Origin: Styela clava
Taxonomy: Eukaryota; Chordata; Ascidiacea; Stolidobranchia; Styelidae
DNA length: 64,000 nucleotides
Direction of reading: 5' to 3'
NCBI RefSeq assembly: GCF_964204865.1
Contig: NC_135252.1
Coordinates: 15,769,383-15,833,382, forward strand
The notes under the pieces are model-generated. The model made no database searches. It was not told where the DNA came from and saw only the letters and a list, made by a program, of their open reading frames with translations. Position 1 is the stretch's first letter. Each line of letters begins with the position of its first letter. This document shows positions 37,601 to 48,981 of this stretch, piece after piece. The translations under genes were made by a program, and so were the position numbers.

Positions 37601-40446
37601 TGGAAGATACTTTAAATCTTGGTAACGTTTTATAGACATGCTAAGAAGACAAAGAATATCCAGTTTGCAGCAAATCATGGGACAGCGATCATCACTGGCG
37701 ACAAGTTTTACGACAACAACAACAACGACAACAACAACTAGAATACCAACAACTGCAACACCACCGCCAAGAAAGAAAACGCCAAGTATTTTTTATTTAG
37801 TCTAACACCATATAGTAGTGTATAGCTTTCGACACTTATTTTTAACCTGAGCACTATGCAAGTATTCGCTGAAATGTAAAGAGCAAGTATCGACCCGAAT
37901 CTCATATTTTTTGTATGAAGCTTATTCACGGCTTTCGCTTCAAGCAAAGATATGTATGAGCGGTTCAAACATCTAACAAAATGTAAGAAGCTTTCATTTT
38001 TGGGAGGAACGTAATCTTTCCACTTCCGTATTGCCTACTTAATTTAATACACCCTGGATTAGGTGGGTGAAATTTAAACCCCAGATATGTAACCTCTTTA
38101 GTATAATAAAAATAATTAACATCAGTTGATTGATTTAAAAAATATGTTCATCCCAAATTTGCGTTCGGTTATAAATGTCACAATTATGACAATGGGTTCA
38201 TGAGGCATATTCGCCTCTTTAATCCTCTATTCAAACAAAGCTCTGTATATTCTGTTACAGGCTCCAGAATGAGTTAATAATTCGGCAGCCCAATAAGCCA
38301 TCAACAGAGGAGGCCAGTCAAATGGCACTCAGGAACATTTTTAACATCAATCCTTACGCTTTCTATAAACAAAATTATTTTTTTCATCTTTGATTAACGA
38401 TTAACGAAACATTGTTGACTGTAGTTTATATTAATACAAGTTTTTTTAAGTTGATGTAAAGTTTATTTTCATGCGATGTGCGTAAATGAATAAAGGGAAA
38501 TATAGTTTCTGCTATGTTGGACAATTTCAGAAAATGGAGTGATAGATGGAGAAAATACAGTTATATATACAAGTATTAGGTATATCCAATAACAGATTTT
38601 GATGTAACAATGTGCAAAATTATGCTTTTAGGGTTTCTGAGAAAATGCAGCGGGAAAAAACGGACTTCATCTGGACGAATCACCCTTTCTACGCTTATAC
38701 AATCTGAGCCATATCCGTACACGTGCAAATGGATAGTGAAAGTAAAAAACGGTTCTTGGATAGATTTACACGCTGAAACATTGAATACTACAAAGAATCA
38801 GGCAAGTTTTTGAATATATATATCTAATTATAAAGCATATCTGTAAATACTATTCAAAAAACAATTTCATTCGAGTTAATTTTATGTTAAAATTTGCGAA
38901 TACAGTAAGGTTTACCCTTGTTTTGTATTTGATTTACGCTCATGTTCGAAATCTGGAAAAAAGTTCAAAACAACAAGTTAATCCTTTTCGCGGGTAGTAT
39001 CACACACACCAATGAATATGATTTACACCATGTATTTTATTCGACCGATTCAGCTTTCGGACCTGCTTCAACTGAACATCTATATAGCTATCATTCACGT
39101 AGCCTACTTACTTGTGTAGGTTTTCAAAAACGAGCAAGTTCACTCGTAACATATTTGCTTACTCAATTAAGCAGTATATCATGCCCACATCTGCCTGGAA
39201 TATTTGTTGTGTTTTTTTCCAGGTTGTAGTTACAGGAGCAGACGGGCAAAACATACTTCTTCATCGAAGAGGATTTCAGTCTCCTAAATTCATATCTGTT
39301 GAAGACAATAAAATTAAAATTCTGATAGCGATTCACCCAAGTGACAAGTTGAGACCAGGAATTGAAATTTCGTATGAAGAGTGTAAGTTATGTCTGCATT
39401 ATTTGCTTGGTAGCACAATCATATACAGTACATATCATATAGATAGCATATCATATTTGGATAAATCGTTGTCATGGTGGAATTTTGTTGTTAAAGAATT
39501 CAGTGCTCGGCCACATGAGTCACGTAGTCAGCTATATAGAACCCTCGTACACAAGCAAGACTGGAATCAGGACAGAAGCGATTGATTATATGAAATTCAT
39601 GTGCGAAAACATACTTTCGCATGTATATGAATCACCGAAAAACGTCTATGATGATTTAAAAAGAGTTTGGGAGGGAATTCCACTCCTGAAGTAACATATT
39701 TAACGATCTAGAAATCTTTATTTTTCAAACGGATCATAAACTCTCAAAAACATACCACACCTTCGAATAACGTTTTGAGAAATGGACCGATCAATTGTAT
39801 TGTGTATCAATTGTATTGTGTTATGTCATAAATGATGTAACGACATCTTTGCATACTGTTGCGCCAACGGTACGCAGAAAAATGTGTCGTGAAAGAGCTC
39901 AGACAGCCGTCAATATTGTGGGGTTTCGAAAATTATTATATATAATTGTCCACAAACTGAAGTATTTTTTATATCATGGTAATTATACCAAATAATTTTT
40001 ATCATATGATATTTAATTTTTTAGTTATACCAGAGCCTGATACACCAGCAGTCGTACACGAAATTGAATTTCCTCAAGAATCTACACCAAACTGCGGAAA
40101 TATCATTAATTCTGCTGAAAATCCTGAAGGTACAATTTCATCTCCTGGATTTCCGAAAATGTATTTGGACAACCTCTACTGTCAATGGAGTATTTTGAAC
40201 AACAACGCGACAACCCACGATTTGATAATATCGTTCCAAAAATTCGACATCGAAACGAATGCTGGTGGCCCGTGTACACATGACATGTTGGCAGTGGGAG
40301 AGGGAGACGAAGAACAAACATTCTGCGGACACGATTTGCCTGAAGATATAACTACCGGCGCTGAATCGGTGAAGATCAAATTTATGAGTGATGACAGTCT
40401 GGGAGCTGGAGGCTTCATGCTGCGTTATGACTTAGTTGCAAAGTAA
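28627..40446 (+). CDS. Secreted ITIH-like protein, VIT-vWA-Thr-rich linker-CUB-CUB (copy 3)
   Basis: Exons: 28627-28746, 29520-29698, 30241-30322, 30471-30638, 31015-31196, 31538-31816, 32042-32169, 32445-32700, 33165-33343, 35704-35909, 36084-36207, 36319-36495, 37108-37155, 37236-37286, 37636-37785, 38632-38801, 39223-39382, 40025-40446. Phases are continuous, giving about 1026 aa. Exon 1 is 40 codons long, as in copy 2, and encodes a signal peptide. The VIT domain has QSRFARVTF and AAFITEFNM. The vWA MIDAS is D308-Q-S-G-S, Thr381 in GGTNIN and Asp412 in SDGNP. The ITIH core has [12 protein letters not shown]. The linker differs entirely from copy 2 and contains an uninterrupted Thr run near 37700. 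CUB1 has only two Cys; CUB2 has four and ends close to the stop. Intron 9 holds a hAT element at 33451-35211, and the intron after 38801 starts with GC. The poly(A) signal is at 40484. Coding sequence is clearly diverged from copies 1 and 2. Confidence 0.88.
31538..32700 (+). other. vWA domain exons of copy 3 with complete MIDAS
   Basis: Exons 31538-31816, 32042-32169 and 32445-32700 have the same lengths (279, 128, 256 nt) and phases as in copy 2. DQSGS, the Thr of GGTNIN and the Asp of SDGNP are intact. Confidence 0.85.
33451..35211. mobile_element. Complete non-autonomous hAT element in copy 3 intron 9
   Basis: 1761 bp. The termini CAGTGGTTCTTGAACT and its reverse complement AGTTCAAGAACCACTG are exact. 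Flanks TGATAGAG (33443-33450) and TTATAGAG (35212-35219) form an 8-bp target duplication with one mismatch. A 17-base C run lies at 33511-33527. No long ORF is seen, so it depends on another element's transposase. Confidence 0.8.
36566..36801. mobile_element. Foldback MITE, copy 1, with perfect 8-bp target duplication
   Basis: 236 bp. Arms of about 65 bp pair across the element (left starts GGCACTCCCGTAGTATGTG). Flanks are identical GTTTATTC (36558-36565 and 36802-36809). Each arm carries AAGATGGCGG. It lies in the intron after exon 36319-36495 of copy 3. An open stretch across the hairpin is a by-product of the repeat. Confidence 0.75.
37108..37785 (+). other. Linker exons of copy 3, Arg/Ser- then Thr-rich
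   Basis: Exons 37108-37155, 37236-37286 and 37636-37785 are all phase 1 to phase 1. The third encodes ten consecutive Thr followed by Thr/Pro-rich residues, a typical mucin-type O-glycosylation stretch, from an ACA/ACG run near 37707-37740. It is unrelated in sequence to the copy 1 and copy 2 linkers. Confidence 0.65.
40025..40446 (+). other. Terminal CUB exon of copy 3
   Basis: CUB with four cysteines (NCGN, YCQW, PCTH, FCGH), the [12 protein letters not shown] motif and the ending [12 protein letters not shown]. Length is 422 nt against 419 in the other copies. It is joined in phase from exon 39223-39382. Confidence 0.85.
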
Positions 40447-41832
40447 CATGAAAATGATGTGTAAAAACAACTTTTTGCATTGGAATAAATGCTAAACAAG
40501 TCTTGATATATACCAATAAGCCATTCTCGTATTTTACATTCTACTTACAAACCTAATTTGAGGCAGTAAAACGAATTTAGCTTTTGTCACATTTCCAGAG
40601 AAGGCTTACTTTTGTATCTGTTTAGATTTAGATAGTGCTCCAGGTCCATTTTTTGCGCTCCAGAAGTATGTGCACCAAGATGGCGCACAACCTGATAACC
40701 CTAACGTGGCACACATGCTATGTTCGGGTTGTGCGCCATCTCGGTGCACATATGTTTGGCTGTACAGTTCTGATAATTACAAAAATCTGATTTTCTTAAA
40801 ACATTGAAATGTTGGTTCTACTGAGGCGAATATATTATGTAGGCCACGCATGGCATTTTTGTTTAAAACATTAATACTGGAGATTATATATATTCATCAT
40901 GATTTTATGTATAGTTTTTTCCATACGTCGATCTGCAACAGAAAACGTTTCAGTAAAAGTGACTTCTCCTAATTTTACCGTGTAGACTGTGAGAATAAGT
41001 AACCGATTATTATCAAGCAAAGGGGGGAAACGGGAAGGAACAATTCGTATTGGCTTTATCGAGAAAAATGCCAGAGCGTAATTATTCGTTAATGAATGGT
41101 ATAGAAATGAAGCAGGGTCGTCGTTTCTCTACTCAATCATGGAAATACATATTTTGTTTAGAATGACAAGATATTTTCTATTTATCATAGCTCATTTTTT
41201 GTGTTTTGATGAGATGCTTGATTTGTTTAAATATTAAAAGACATGGTCCATTTACGATGAAATGCAATTAAATTGCGTATATTTTGAAAAACCGAAGGCC
41301 AGCATCGAGAACATAACAGAAACAATAAGATTAGAATCTAATTACCGCATCTACGCATACATGACAAGCGTAGAGTTTCACAAACCTTTTGCTTGAGGCT
41401 ATTATTGGTTTCTCTCATAGAAGGTTCAAGCCAGTGAGGCAAATTTTGACCTTCTGAAATGACAACAGCAAGAGCAGATTGTATTAAGTTTTGATAAAAA
41501 GAAAATTAAGCTGATATTTAATCAGTATTAAGGTTGTGAATATACTTTCAACATAGAACAAAACAAGGACCTAATGGGAACTATAAGCATGCAGAGAATA
41601 GTTTTGGAAGATATAAGTACGCATTTTAATGTCATATCACATTGATAATAATAACATATCGTAAGAGGATTGCCACAGTGCGGATACAGGTTTCAATAGT
41701 ATTACTACAAAGTAAGGTGCATGTGGCATAAATGACCGTGTTCCATATTGCTAAATACATACTATTTACACATTTTCAAAAGGTAATAAAAACTAGAAAA
41801 TTTATATAATTGTATATCTTAATAAGTGAAAA
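40447..41832. other. Intergenic, ITIH copy 3 and member A
   Basis: Contains the copy 3 poly(A) signal (40484) and a foldback MITE (40654-40765). TTTATATAATTGTATA near 41800-41816 lies just before the member A ATG and could be a core promoter or simply AT-rich leader. Confidence 0.45.
40654..40765. mobile_element. Foldback MITE, copy 2
   Basis: Arms 40665-40692 and about 40727-40756 pair as inverted repeats around AGTATGTGCACCAAGATGG and its complement. It lies about 210 bp after the stop of ITIH copy 3. Same family as 36566-36801 and 54376-54485. The outer ends are worn. Confidence 0.65.
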
Positions 41833-43861
41833 ATGAATATTGTCACCCTGTGCAGCGTGATTTTTTTAATTGTATCATGCGAGGCTTTTTGTCCCGCGTC
41901 AGAGAGTGGAGATTTACCAGCGGGTATTTCTGAAGAGGATTTTATCGATCCCGATGACACTATATCGTATGATGAGGAATCTCCTGAGTTGCCAGAAGGT
42001 CTGCAGGAAGCCTATGAAATGCACGGTGAAAATGCAGGGGGTGAACCAGTCGAAGACGATGACGTATTAAAAATGAGCAAGGTAATATAATTTCCACATC
42101 GATTTATGCCAAGAAAGAAAGAACATTTTGGTTTGACTGCTTGACAAATAATTAGAATAATAGTCTCAAATTTGCACATGTGGTGTATAAAAATTATAAA
42201 AGCAGTGTGTGGACTAGATTACCAAATTGACGTTTCACCTGGATTTGAGGCAGTCAACATAATAATTAAATAAACAAAATGTATCACAGACCGGCATCAG
42301 TATTTTAAAAGACTTTTTTTTAAATCAAAATTCTATAAGCAATTAATTACAGTGTTTAAAACATTTGGATTGATGCATTTCCTGCTCTATTTTTTAAACC
42401 TCCAAGCGCAGTCTGATGAACTTTATTAATTTTTTTTTCATTTTTCAGTCAATGCAGGAAATCGTCGATGCAAGTGAGTTAATTTCATTATTCTATGAGA
42501 TCTGAAGTATCTAATATTTGTATTCAATGTCAGATAAAGAAACTTTTTGATATTAAATTTCTTTAACCCGTAGCTGTAGGGCATGGTACAACATATTCTA
42601 CTGTTAATAATGCTTGTATCCGGTTACTATATCGCCACGTAATGACATATAGCCTACAAATGGGTAGAATAATACTTAACAAAAGTTATATCTTCTGTCC
42701 TACTTACAATATTCAACTTATCAAATAGGATCTTTAAATTATACGATTTGTTTTGTAATTAATGATCATAAAAATTTATTTTCAAAGATTCAGTTTCTAT
42801 AATATATATAATGCAAATTATTTTCAACAGCCATGAAAAACGGTTTTTCAAAGTTATTCAAAAAAAGGACAGACAAAAGAGCCACAGCTATGGAACTCCT
42901 GCAATATACATCACATAATACAAACATTGAACCCTCATATCTGTCAGGTGTTTTCATTAGTGCCACCAAAGTCGACAGTCAAAAAGGTAATGTTATAAAA
43001 GTAAAAAATTTACAACGTTTTCCAGGTTACGTTTATTTCAATGAAACGAATACTGAAGATGGTGAATTCAACTATAACATTGACTGTGATTTTGGCGTGA
43101 AAATATCTAGGATAGGCAACTGAATCTATTATTAAAATGGCTGAATACCAATTTCAATATCATTTCCTAAAATTTTGATACTTTTTATATCAATAAGTTA
43201 CTTCCTCTACAAAACTTGCAGCTGAAGGATCATTGAAATCAGTATGTAATTTTAAACCCCACTTCATTCATAATTGTGCTTTCGTCTAATATCCAATCTT
43301 TGAACCGCCACTTGCAAATCAATATCCGTTCAAACGATGTCACAGAGAATATATATGAATCGGCAAAAAGCATTCATTTGTTATACCATGCCAAAAGACT
43401 GGTAGAAAACAATGGTTTATCTCATAGCAATGCATTAAAACGCTATATTTTATTGTTAAGATTTGGAAGAAAAAATGTATGTTGAAGAAAAAGCACTAAA
43501 AATATTGTCTAAAGTTTTGCAACATTTTCAAAGGTAAAATTTAAAGAGTCGATTTTGGAAAACTTGCAAATAAATATTCAGAAGAAGCTTATGATGATTA
43601 TGATGAAACTTAAATATCATTAATCGTGTTTAAACTTTCAGTAAAGTTACTTTTTACGTACATTAATCTTTTGTAAACTTTCGTCGAGTTTTTGATTAAA
43701 TTAAAATTAATGTTGTTTTTAGCAATCCTTTAGCAGGAAGACCCAAAGAAGAGTTGGAAGAAGCTAACAACGGGGATACAGAAAGTAAAGAAGATAGAAA
43801 GCTAGAAGACATACAACAAGAACGTAGTTCCAAAGAAGACGAAAGCAAAGAGGAGCTTTGA
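41833..43861 (+). CDS. Small acidic protein with signal peptide and KEEL tail (family member A)
   Basis: Exons 41833-42081, 42449-42473, 42831-42986, 43461-43533 and 43723-43861, giving 213 aa. I do not recognise the family. The start gives a hydrophobic signal peptide, with cleavage probable after SCEA. An acidic segment follows (ISEEDFIDPDD, EESPELPEG). The 25-nt exon adds SMQEIVDA. A helical-looking core follows (ATAMELLQ...PSYLSGVF, then EEKMYVEEKALKILSKVLQHFQ). The tail is highly charged Lys/Glu and ends KEEL, which fits the PROSITE KDEL pattern [KRHQSA]-[DENQ]-E-L. The predicted location is the ER lumen. Exon 4 uses a TTAAG acceptor, supported by homology to B. The poly(A) signal is at 43894. 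Member B has the same exon sizes up to exon 4. Confidence 0.75.
42449..42473 (+). other. 25-nt microexon of member A
   Basis: Phase 0 in, phase 1 out, flanked by TTTTTCAG and GTGAGT. Same size and phase as 49762-49786, 52611-52635 and 56436-56460. All encode eight residues starting with Ser, with an acidic residue near the end. Confidence 0.75.
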
Positions 43862-45266
43862 AGCAACATTATATATCTCTCAAAACAAACATAAATAAAA
43901 TATACCAGAGCATATAGTCAAGCCTTAGGTTAATGTTGTTTCTTGATAATTACATTAAATCCATCATCATTATCAATGCAATGATCGACCAAACTGCCTT
44001 TTGGTATAAAATTTTGCTTTCGTGCAAATACGAGATGGGTTTCTGAAGATATTTTGAATAATAGTCATCGCTGTGGAGGCTCGAGGCGAGCTCGAACTAC
44101 CAGGATCTAGTCAGGTCAAGGGCGAAATCTTCTCGATGACTTCTTGTCACTTACTGTCGCTGGCCACATTAGCATGTATGAAACAGGAATGTTTCTTTAG
44201 ACGCTAAACCTTCATAATTGAAATTTTGCTTAGTGGCTATACAGCGGCACATTGCTGATATTTTTAGGGATTTTAGGATTGAATTTACACCATTTCTCCG
44301 AGCATGACTTTGAGGTGGATATTTAGTTATACCCAGGGGAATGAAAAGGATTGAATGTTGTCATGACCAAACTTTCTCCGATTTGAGTTTAAACAAACAA
44401 TTATCCTGTAAAAGAGTCGCCCGAATCAAATTCATGATCGGTAACCCACGAAACCGATAAATGTAGACCCGATCCCTGACATTACAGTATGTGACAGAGA
44501 CAGCAAACAATAATTATTGAATAGGAATTACAATCTTGATTCTCTTTGTAAATTGCTATCAAATTAAAATTTCGTAATCGTAATTTACATATTTTTCGCA
44601 TTTGTGGCCCCAAAACCTAATAGAAACTCAACTATTTTCAAACTGCCCTTGTAAATGAAATACCTTTTTTACGTACTCGAGATGAGTTGAATTCAGAACT
44701 GCAAAAGAGAGTGAATGTAACAATAATATGATACTTGAGCATATATCACACCGATAAGGTTGGTAACGCGTTGTACATATACAGTCGAAAATGTGCATAT
44801 ACATCCAACTAATTTGGACTGACATGCATATATAACCAAGGCCATATCCATTCAACACAATATACATATACAGTCAATAAACAACGGATATATCCGATCC
44901 GATCTATTATTCAAAGAAATTTAAATCAAATCCTTGCACGGCCGCGTGTATGATATCAGAGAGTTACCTATTCGCTTCGGGAGGCATCGCGGGAGTGAGA
45001 CATAAAACATTTTGTTAGAGCGAGTTTTCTTTCTTTCGTTCAAAATAAATTTTCATAATGGTTAATGATAATAATATGATAGATGACATATCACAATTTT
45101 ATATATTGTTATAACCAAAACAAAAATCAGAGGTTGCCTCATGCAGATTAATGCATCCAAGGTTTCATGGATATATGCTGTATTGGCTGATTTATGATGT
45201 CATAATACTTGGCTACAGCTGATCACGGGCCAATATCGTTAGGTTATACTTTGAGAACGCCTAGGC

Positions 45267-45360
45267 CAGTGGTTCCCATCATTTCGTGGCTCGTGGATCC
45301 CTTCCGGAGGCTTTTTAGAACTCATGGCCCCTAATGCCATCATTTTATTTCCATTGATAT
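45267..45360. mobile_element. Worn hAT-like terminus
   Basis: CAGTGGTTCCCATCATTTCG followed by GTGGATCCCTTCCGG resembles the left end of the hAT group whose right end is seen near 47124. The flanks do not form a matching target duplication, so the two need not be one element. Confidence 0.4.
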
Positions 45361-46689
45361 ATATATATATCCGTAAAAAAGCTACAAATTTCGATTCTCA
45401 TTAGCCCGAAAAGTTTATTTCTCTAAGTTTAAGAACAAATAAGCAAAAGAACATAATAGTATATAACATAAGTTATCAAGTGCATTGCGCTCACCTGCAT
45501 ATTGTTTCAAAAGCAACAATATCATCGAGTAGACTAAGTACAGCCTACAACAGAAAGCAACCAGCATGCCATCACGCGATTCCGCGACTGACAAAGTATG
45601 ACACAACTGAAATGCTTGCTTTCCGTGCACACTAATAATGAATCAAGTAAATTAGATAATGGCCCACTCCCGCTATTCTTCGCGGAGCGCCTAGGCACCG
45701 CTTTGATATTAAACATGCGGTCATGTATGAATTTGGTTTAATGAATTGATCCTTTGTTTAATGGCTGTATATGTATATTGTGTTGGATGATTATGACATT
45801 GGTTATATATGCATATGATATCTGACTACTATGTTTGAGTGATGGATTCTATGTTTTCAGTAATTCATGCATTTGGAGGACCCATCACAAAAAAGTCACA
45901 TACAATTGCGTATCTTCCAAGTATTCGGGATTCGATTCTGAAATCATCAGGTATTTGAAAAATCCCATCCCTAGATGACCTACCTACCTATTAGTATATC
46001 GCAGAATAAAGATCAGCCGCCTTGTCTTTGTTTTTTTGACGATTGAAAAATATAATTGCCCCTGATTCACAAGAGGATTGTCGAGTCGGGTGCGTTCAGT
46101 CAAAGAGTTATGTTTTTGATACCAATTACAAAAATAATAGACAAATAATATTGTGCGCAAACACCTATTACGTAAACACTTACTTGAATTTATGTCTGTA
46201 TTGAATTATTGAGTAAATATAATTATACGATTGGTGGAATATATTCTTTCTGAGGATGGCCAAACATGGGTCGCGGAAGGTTTAAAAATGGGTCGCGACA
46301 AGGTCGTCAATGCAAGGGCAATCTAAGAGGAGAAGGAAGAATTTTCAGCTTTCCCAATGTTTCAATTTAGCTTCTAAACTCTGGTATTTAAAAATAATGA
46401 AATGTAAAATTTCATTCACGGAAAGAACTGTCTTGAGCTCATTGTTACATCACAATTCTGATATGCCAGTCACGTGTATTATTTTTATGGTATCGGTAAC
46501 CATGCACGTCGCTTGTCGTTGTGTTGACTGCGTGGAATGTCGTCTTAGTGGATTAAAATAACCAAAAATGGGTGTATTTTTGGTAATGTAAATTGTAATA
46601 GACGACGCAATGAAAAAGCTCGCTTCTCGACATTAGATTATTCAATATCTAGAGAAAATGTGACTTCATCTCGAGGCACCATTTACCGC

Positions 46690-46977
46690 AAACGAAGCAG
46701 TGTGTGAACATTTGATGAGTAAAAAGTTTTATATTGCGAGAGATACCGAAGGCCAGCTAGGATGTCGTGTTTGCGACGGACAGCGGGCGCCTTTTCTGCT
46801 ACAATTCGCGACAAGGCACTTGTGCGAGCGAGGATATTTGGCACTGAAGGTTATCAAAACTAAGCTCGCAATCGCCTCGATACCCGTGACAACTTGCGTA
46901 TTGCGTTAAGTAAAATAGAGCTGTGTATTGAAGATATAATGAAAAGGAAATTTCAGTTTCATCAATCTCACTGAGTC
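46690..46977 (+). pseudogene. hAT transposase C-terminal fossil
   Basis: One frame gives LLQFATRHLCERGYLALKV followed by IKTK; a +1 shift then gives RNRLDTRDNLRIALSKIE and a stop. This matches the conserved C-terminal dimerisation region of hAT transposases (the LCE.G...L..IKTK.RNRL form, followed by LR.ALS.I). It is frameshifted, so it cannot act. A hAT-like end AGTTTAAGAACTACTG lies downstream at about 47109-47124. Confidence 0.65.
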
Positions 46978-48981
46978 AATGGACTGTTTCTAATAAATAG
47001 TTGTCTGTATTTGAGTCAAACTGTACTAACATTAAAAACACATTTTGCGTTATTTAGGATTGGGTCGCTAGTATTCATAAAACTCAGATTTGGGTCGCGC
47101 TCGAGAAAGTTTAAGAACTACTGAACTATACGATTAATATACCCAAAGTTAAAACGGTGTGAAAAAATACGTAAGTCACGATTGCAAGAAGTGTTTGGCC
47201 TGCACTCGGTTGTATGATTTGATCTGCGTGCTTTATGAAATGTTCAACAATAATTTAAGGTTGATTTGTTTTCACTGCTTAATTATCCAGGAGAGCACCT
47301 GTCACAATGATGTTGTCAAGTCAAGTTTTTATCATTCTTTACAGCACTCTGAATTGATATACCACCATACCAGAGCATTTCCGACTCGGTTTGGATGACA
47401 ACCATGTTATATTGCTTTTCTTCGTCACAGCAGGATATGGCAGATATTCAAACAAGTATGGTTTGCAAGGGTGGCCATTGTACCCCAATAAAATTAACCG
47501 CTAATATGACCATACTTAAAGTTTATCGTTAATAATAATATTAGAAAATGATGTCATCATTATGATGATATTATTATGATCATTATCGCCTGGTTATCAA
47601 TAGGGAAATCGGCGAGTCGCACGCATAAAATGTAATATATAAATGAGCATAGTACACGTGAATTAAAATGTCTCTTTGCCTCTTTCTGATAATTAAGAAC
47701 GAATATTGTTTAAGTTAAAGAAATTCTACTTGAGACTTACGTTCTTATTTTAAAGAGATTATACTTCAACCTACTATCCGGACATCATTTTGCTTTAGAC
47801 GTTTTCATCGTAGGACCAAACAAACCAGATGGGTTCAATGTACCGCATTTTTGTGTACGTGCACCAGATTATATCGATACATTGCCAGCGTGAAAATAAG
47901 TTAATTTAACTGAATTTTCTCATTTATTTTTTTGCCGGAAAATAAATTATCAAGCTAATCCTGTTTTTTCGAATACCGGCAATTGAACTTACTCACAGTG
48001 TTGAAAATATTGTGAAATAAACAGTATATATATTATTTTAACATAACATTTCGTTAACGATTTTTCTTGTGAATGATAATATTGGTGAACGTGGCTGCTA
48101 TGGCATGATATATGATTTATAAACTAGTTGTAGATGGATGTGATATTTTTTATAAAGTATGTTATTATTAAAACGGCAAACGATTCAGAATAACACAAAC
48201 ATTGTGGTCAAAGCTTAATCATCACACTTTCACAAAATATAGGACACGTGCAAAATCCGATGAAACTTTCTGCTTTAGGCTACTATTAACTTGTTGTGTC
48301 GTTAAAGACACATATAGAGACGCGTCATCGTTTTAATTTGTCTAAAACAGCAGCAACAACATGAACTAAAAACTCGACGATTGCAGATAACGACAGAATT
48401 CAGGACGTTAAGCTGTTGCTTTAGCATTAGATTCTTAGTATTTTGATCAACAGAAAGTTAGAGTTTTGCTAAAACTGCAGTAAATAAACTGAAACAAATT
48501 TCATTTTATTATTTCGCACGTAAGATCGAATATTTAGAAAAGCATTCGCTCCAATATAGTATGAAAGAGAAGGATCAGTCAAGGTTACGAAGCATCAGTG
48601 CAGGTTCATGAAAGAAGATACAAACCCTGTTTTAGCATTGGTGTATGCATAAACGTGGTTTTGTTATTTTCCTTGTGAACTAACTTGTTTTGCCCCAAGC
48701 CTAATCCTTACAATTTCGAACACGTTTATCTCGGCATAAGATAATTATTATTAGTCAGGTACAAACTGTGAGTTAAAATGGTATCACGTTTTCAAAATTT
48801 GGTAAAAAATTTAGGACATATAATACTGTAAATGTAGTACATTTTACACGTGAATCGCATTTGAACGATATTCTGTAGCATTCGAGCACCGACTATATTT
48901 AACTAATATATATTTTACACATATTGCACAAATAAGCAAAAGCCATTAGAAACAAATCATCAAATTATAAATAGTACAACA

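Larger units (their letters stand above)
43862..48981. other. Intergenic, members A and B, with hAT debris
   Basis: 5.1 kb without a supported gene. Holds the member A poly(A) signal (43894), a hAT-like end (45267) and a transposase fossil (46690-46977) with its right end. From about 47125 to 48981 I see only AT-rich unique sequence. Confidence 0.5.

Noticed and set aside
38261-38276. Possible extra exon of ITIH copy 3 after TCTGTTACAG
   Set aside because: In the required phase it reaches TAA after five codons, which would remove both CUB domains. Joining 37785 to 38632 keeps the frame. It might be an alternative ending, but nothing else supports it.
43276-43485. 69-codon ORF in the middle of member A
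   Set aside because: It is mostly intron and reads a different frame from exon 4 (43461-43533), which is fixed by homology to B.
46310-46561. 83-codon plus-strand ORF upstream of the hAT relic
   Set aside because: Not alignable by eye to hAT proteins. It may be transposon debris but cannot be assigned.
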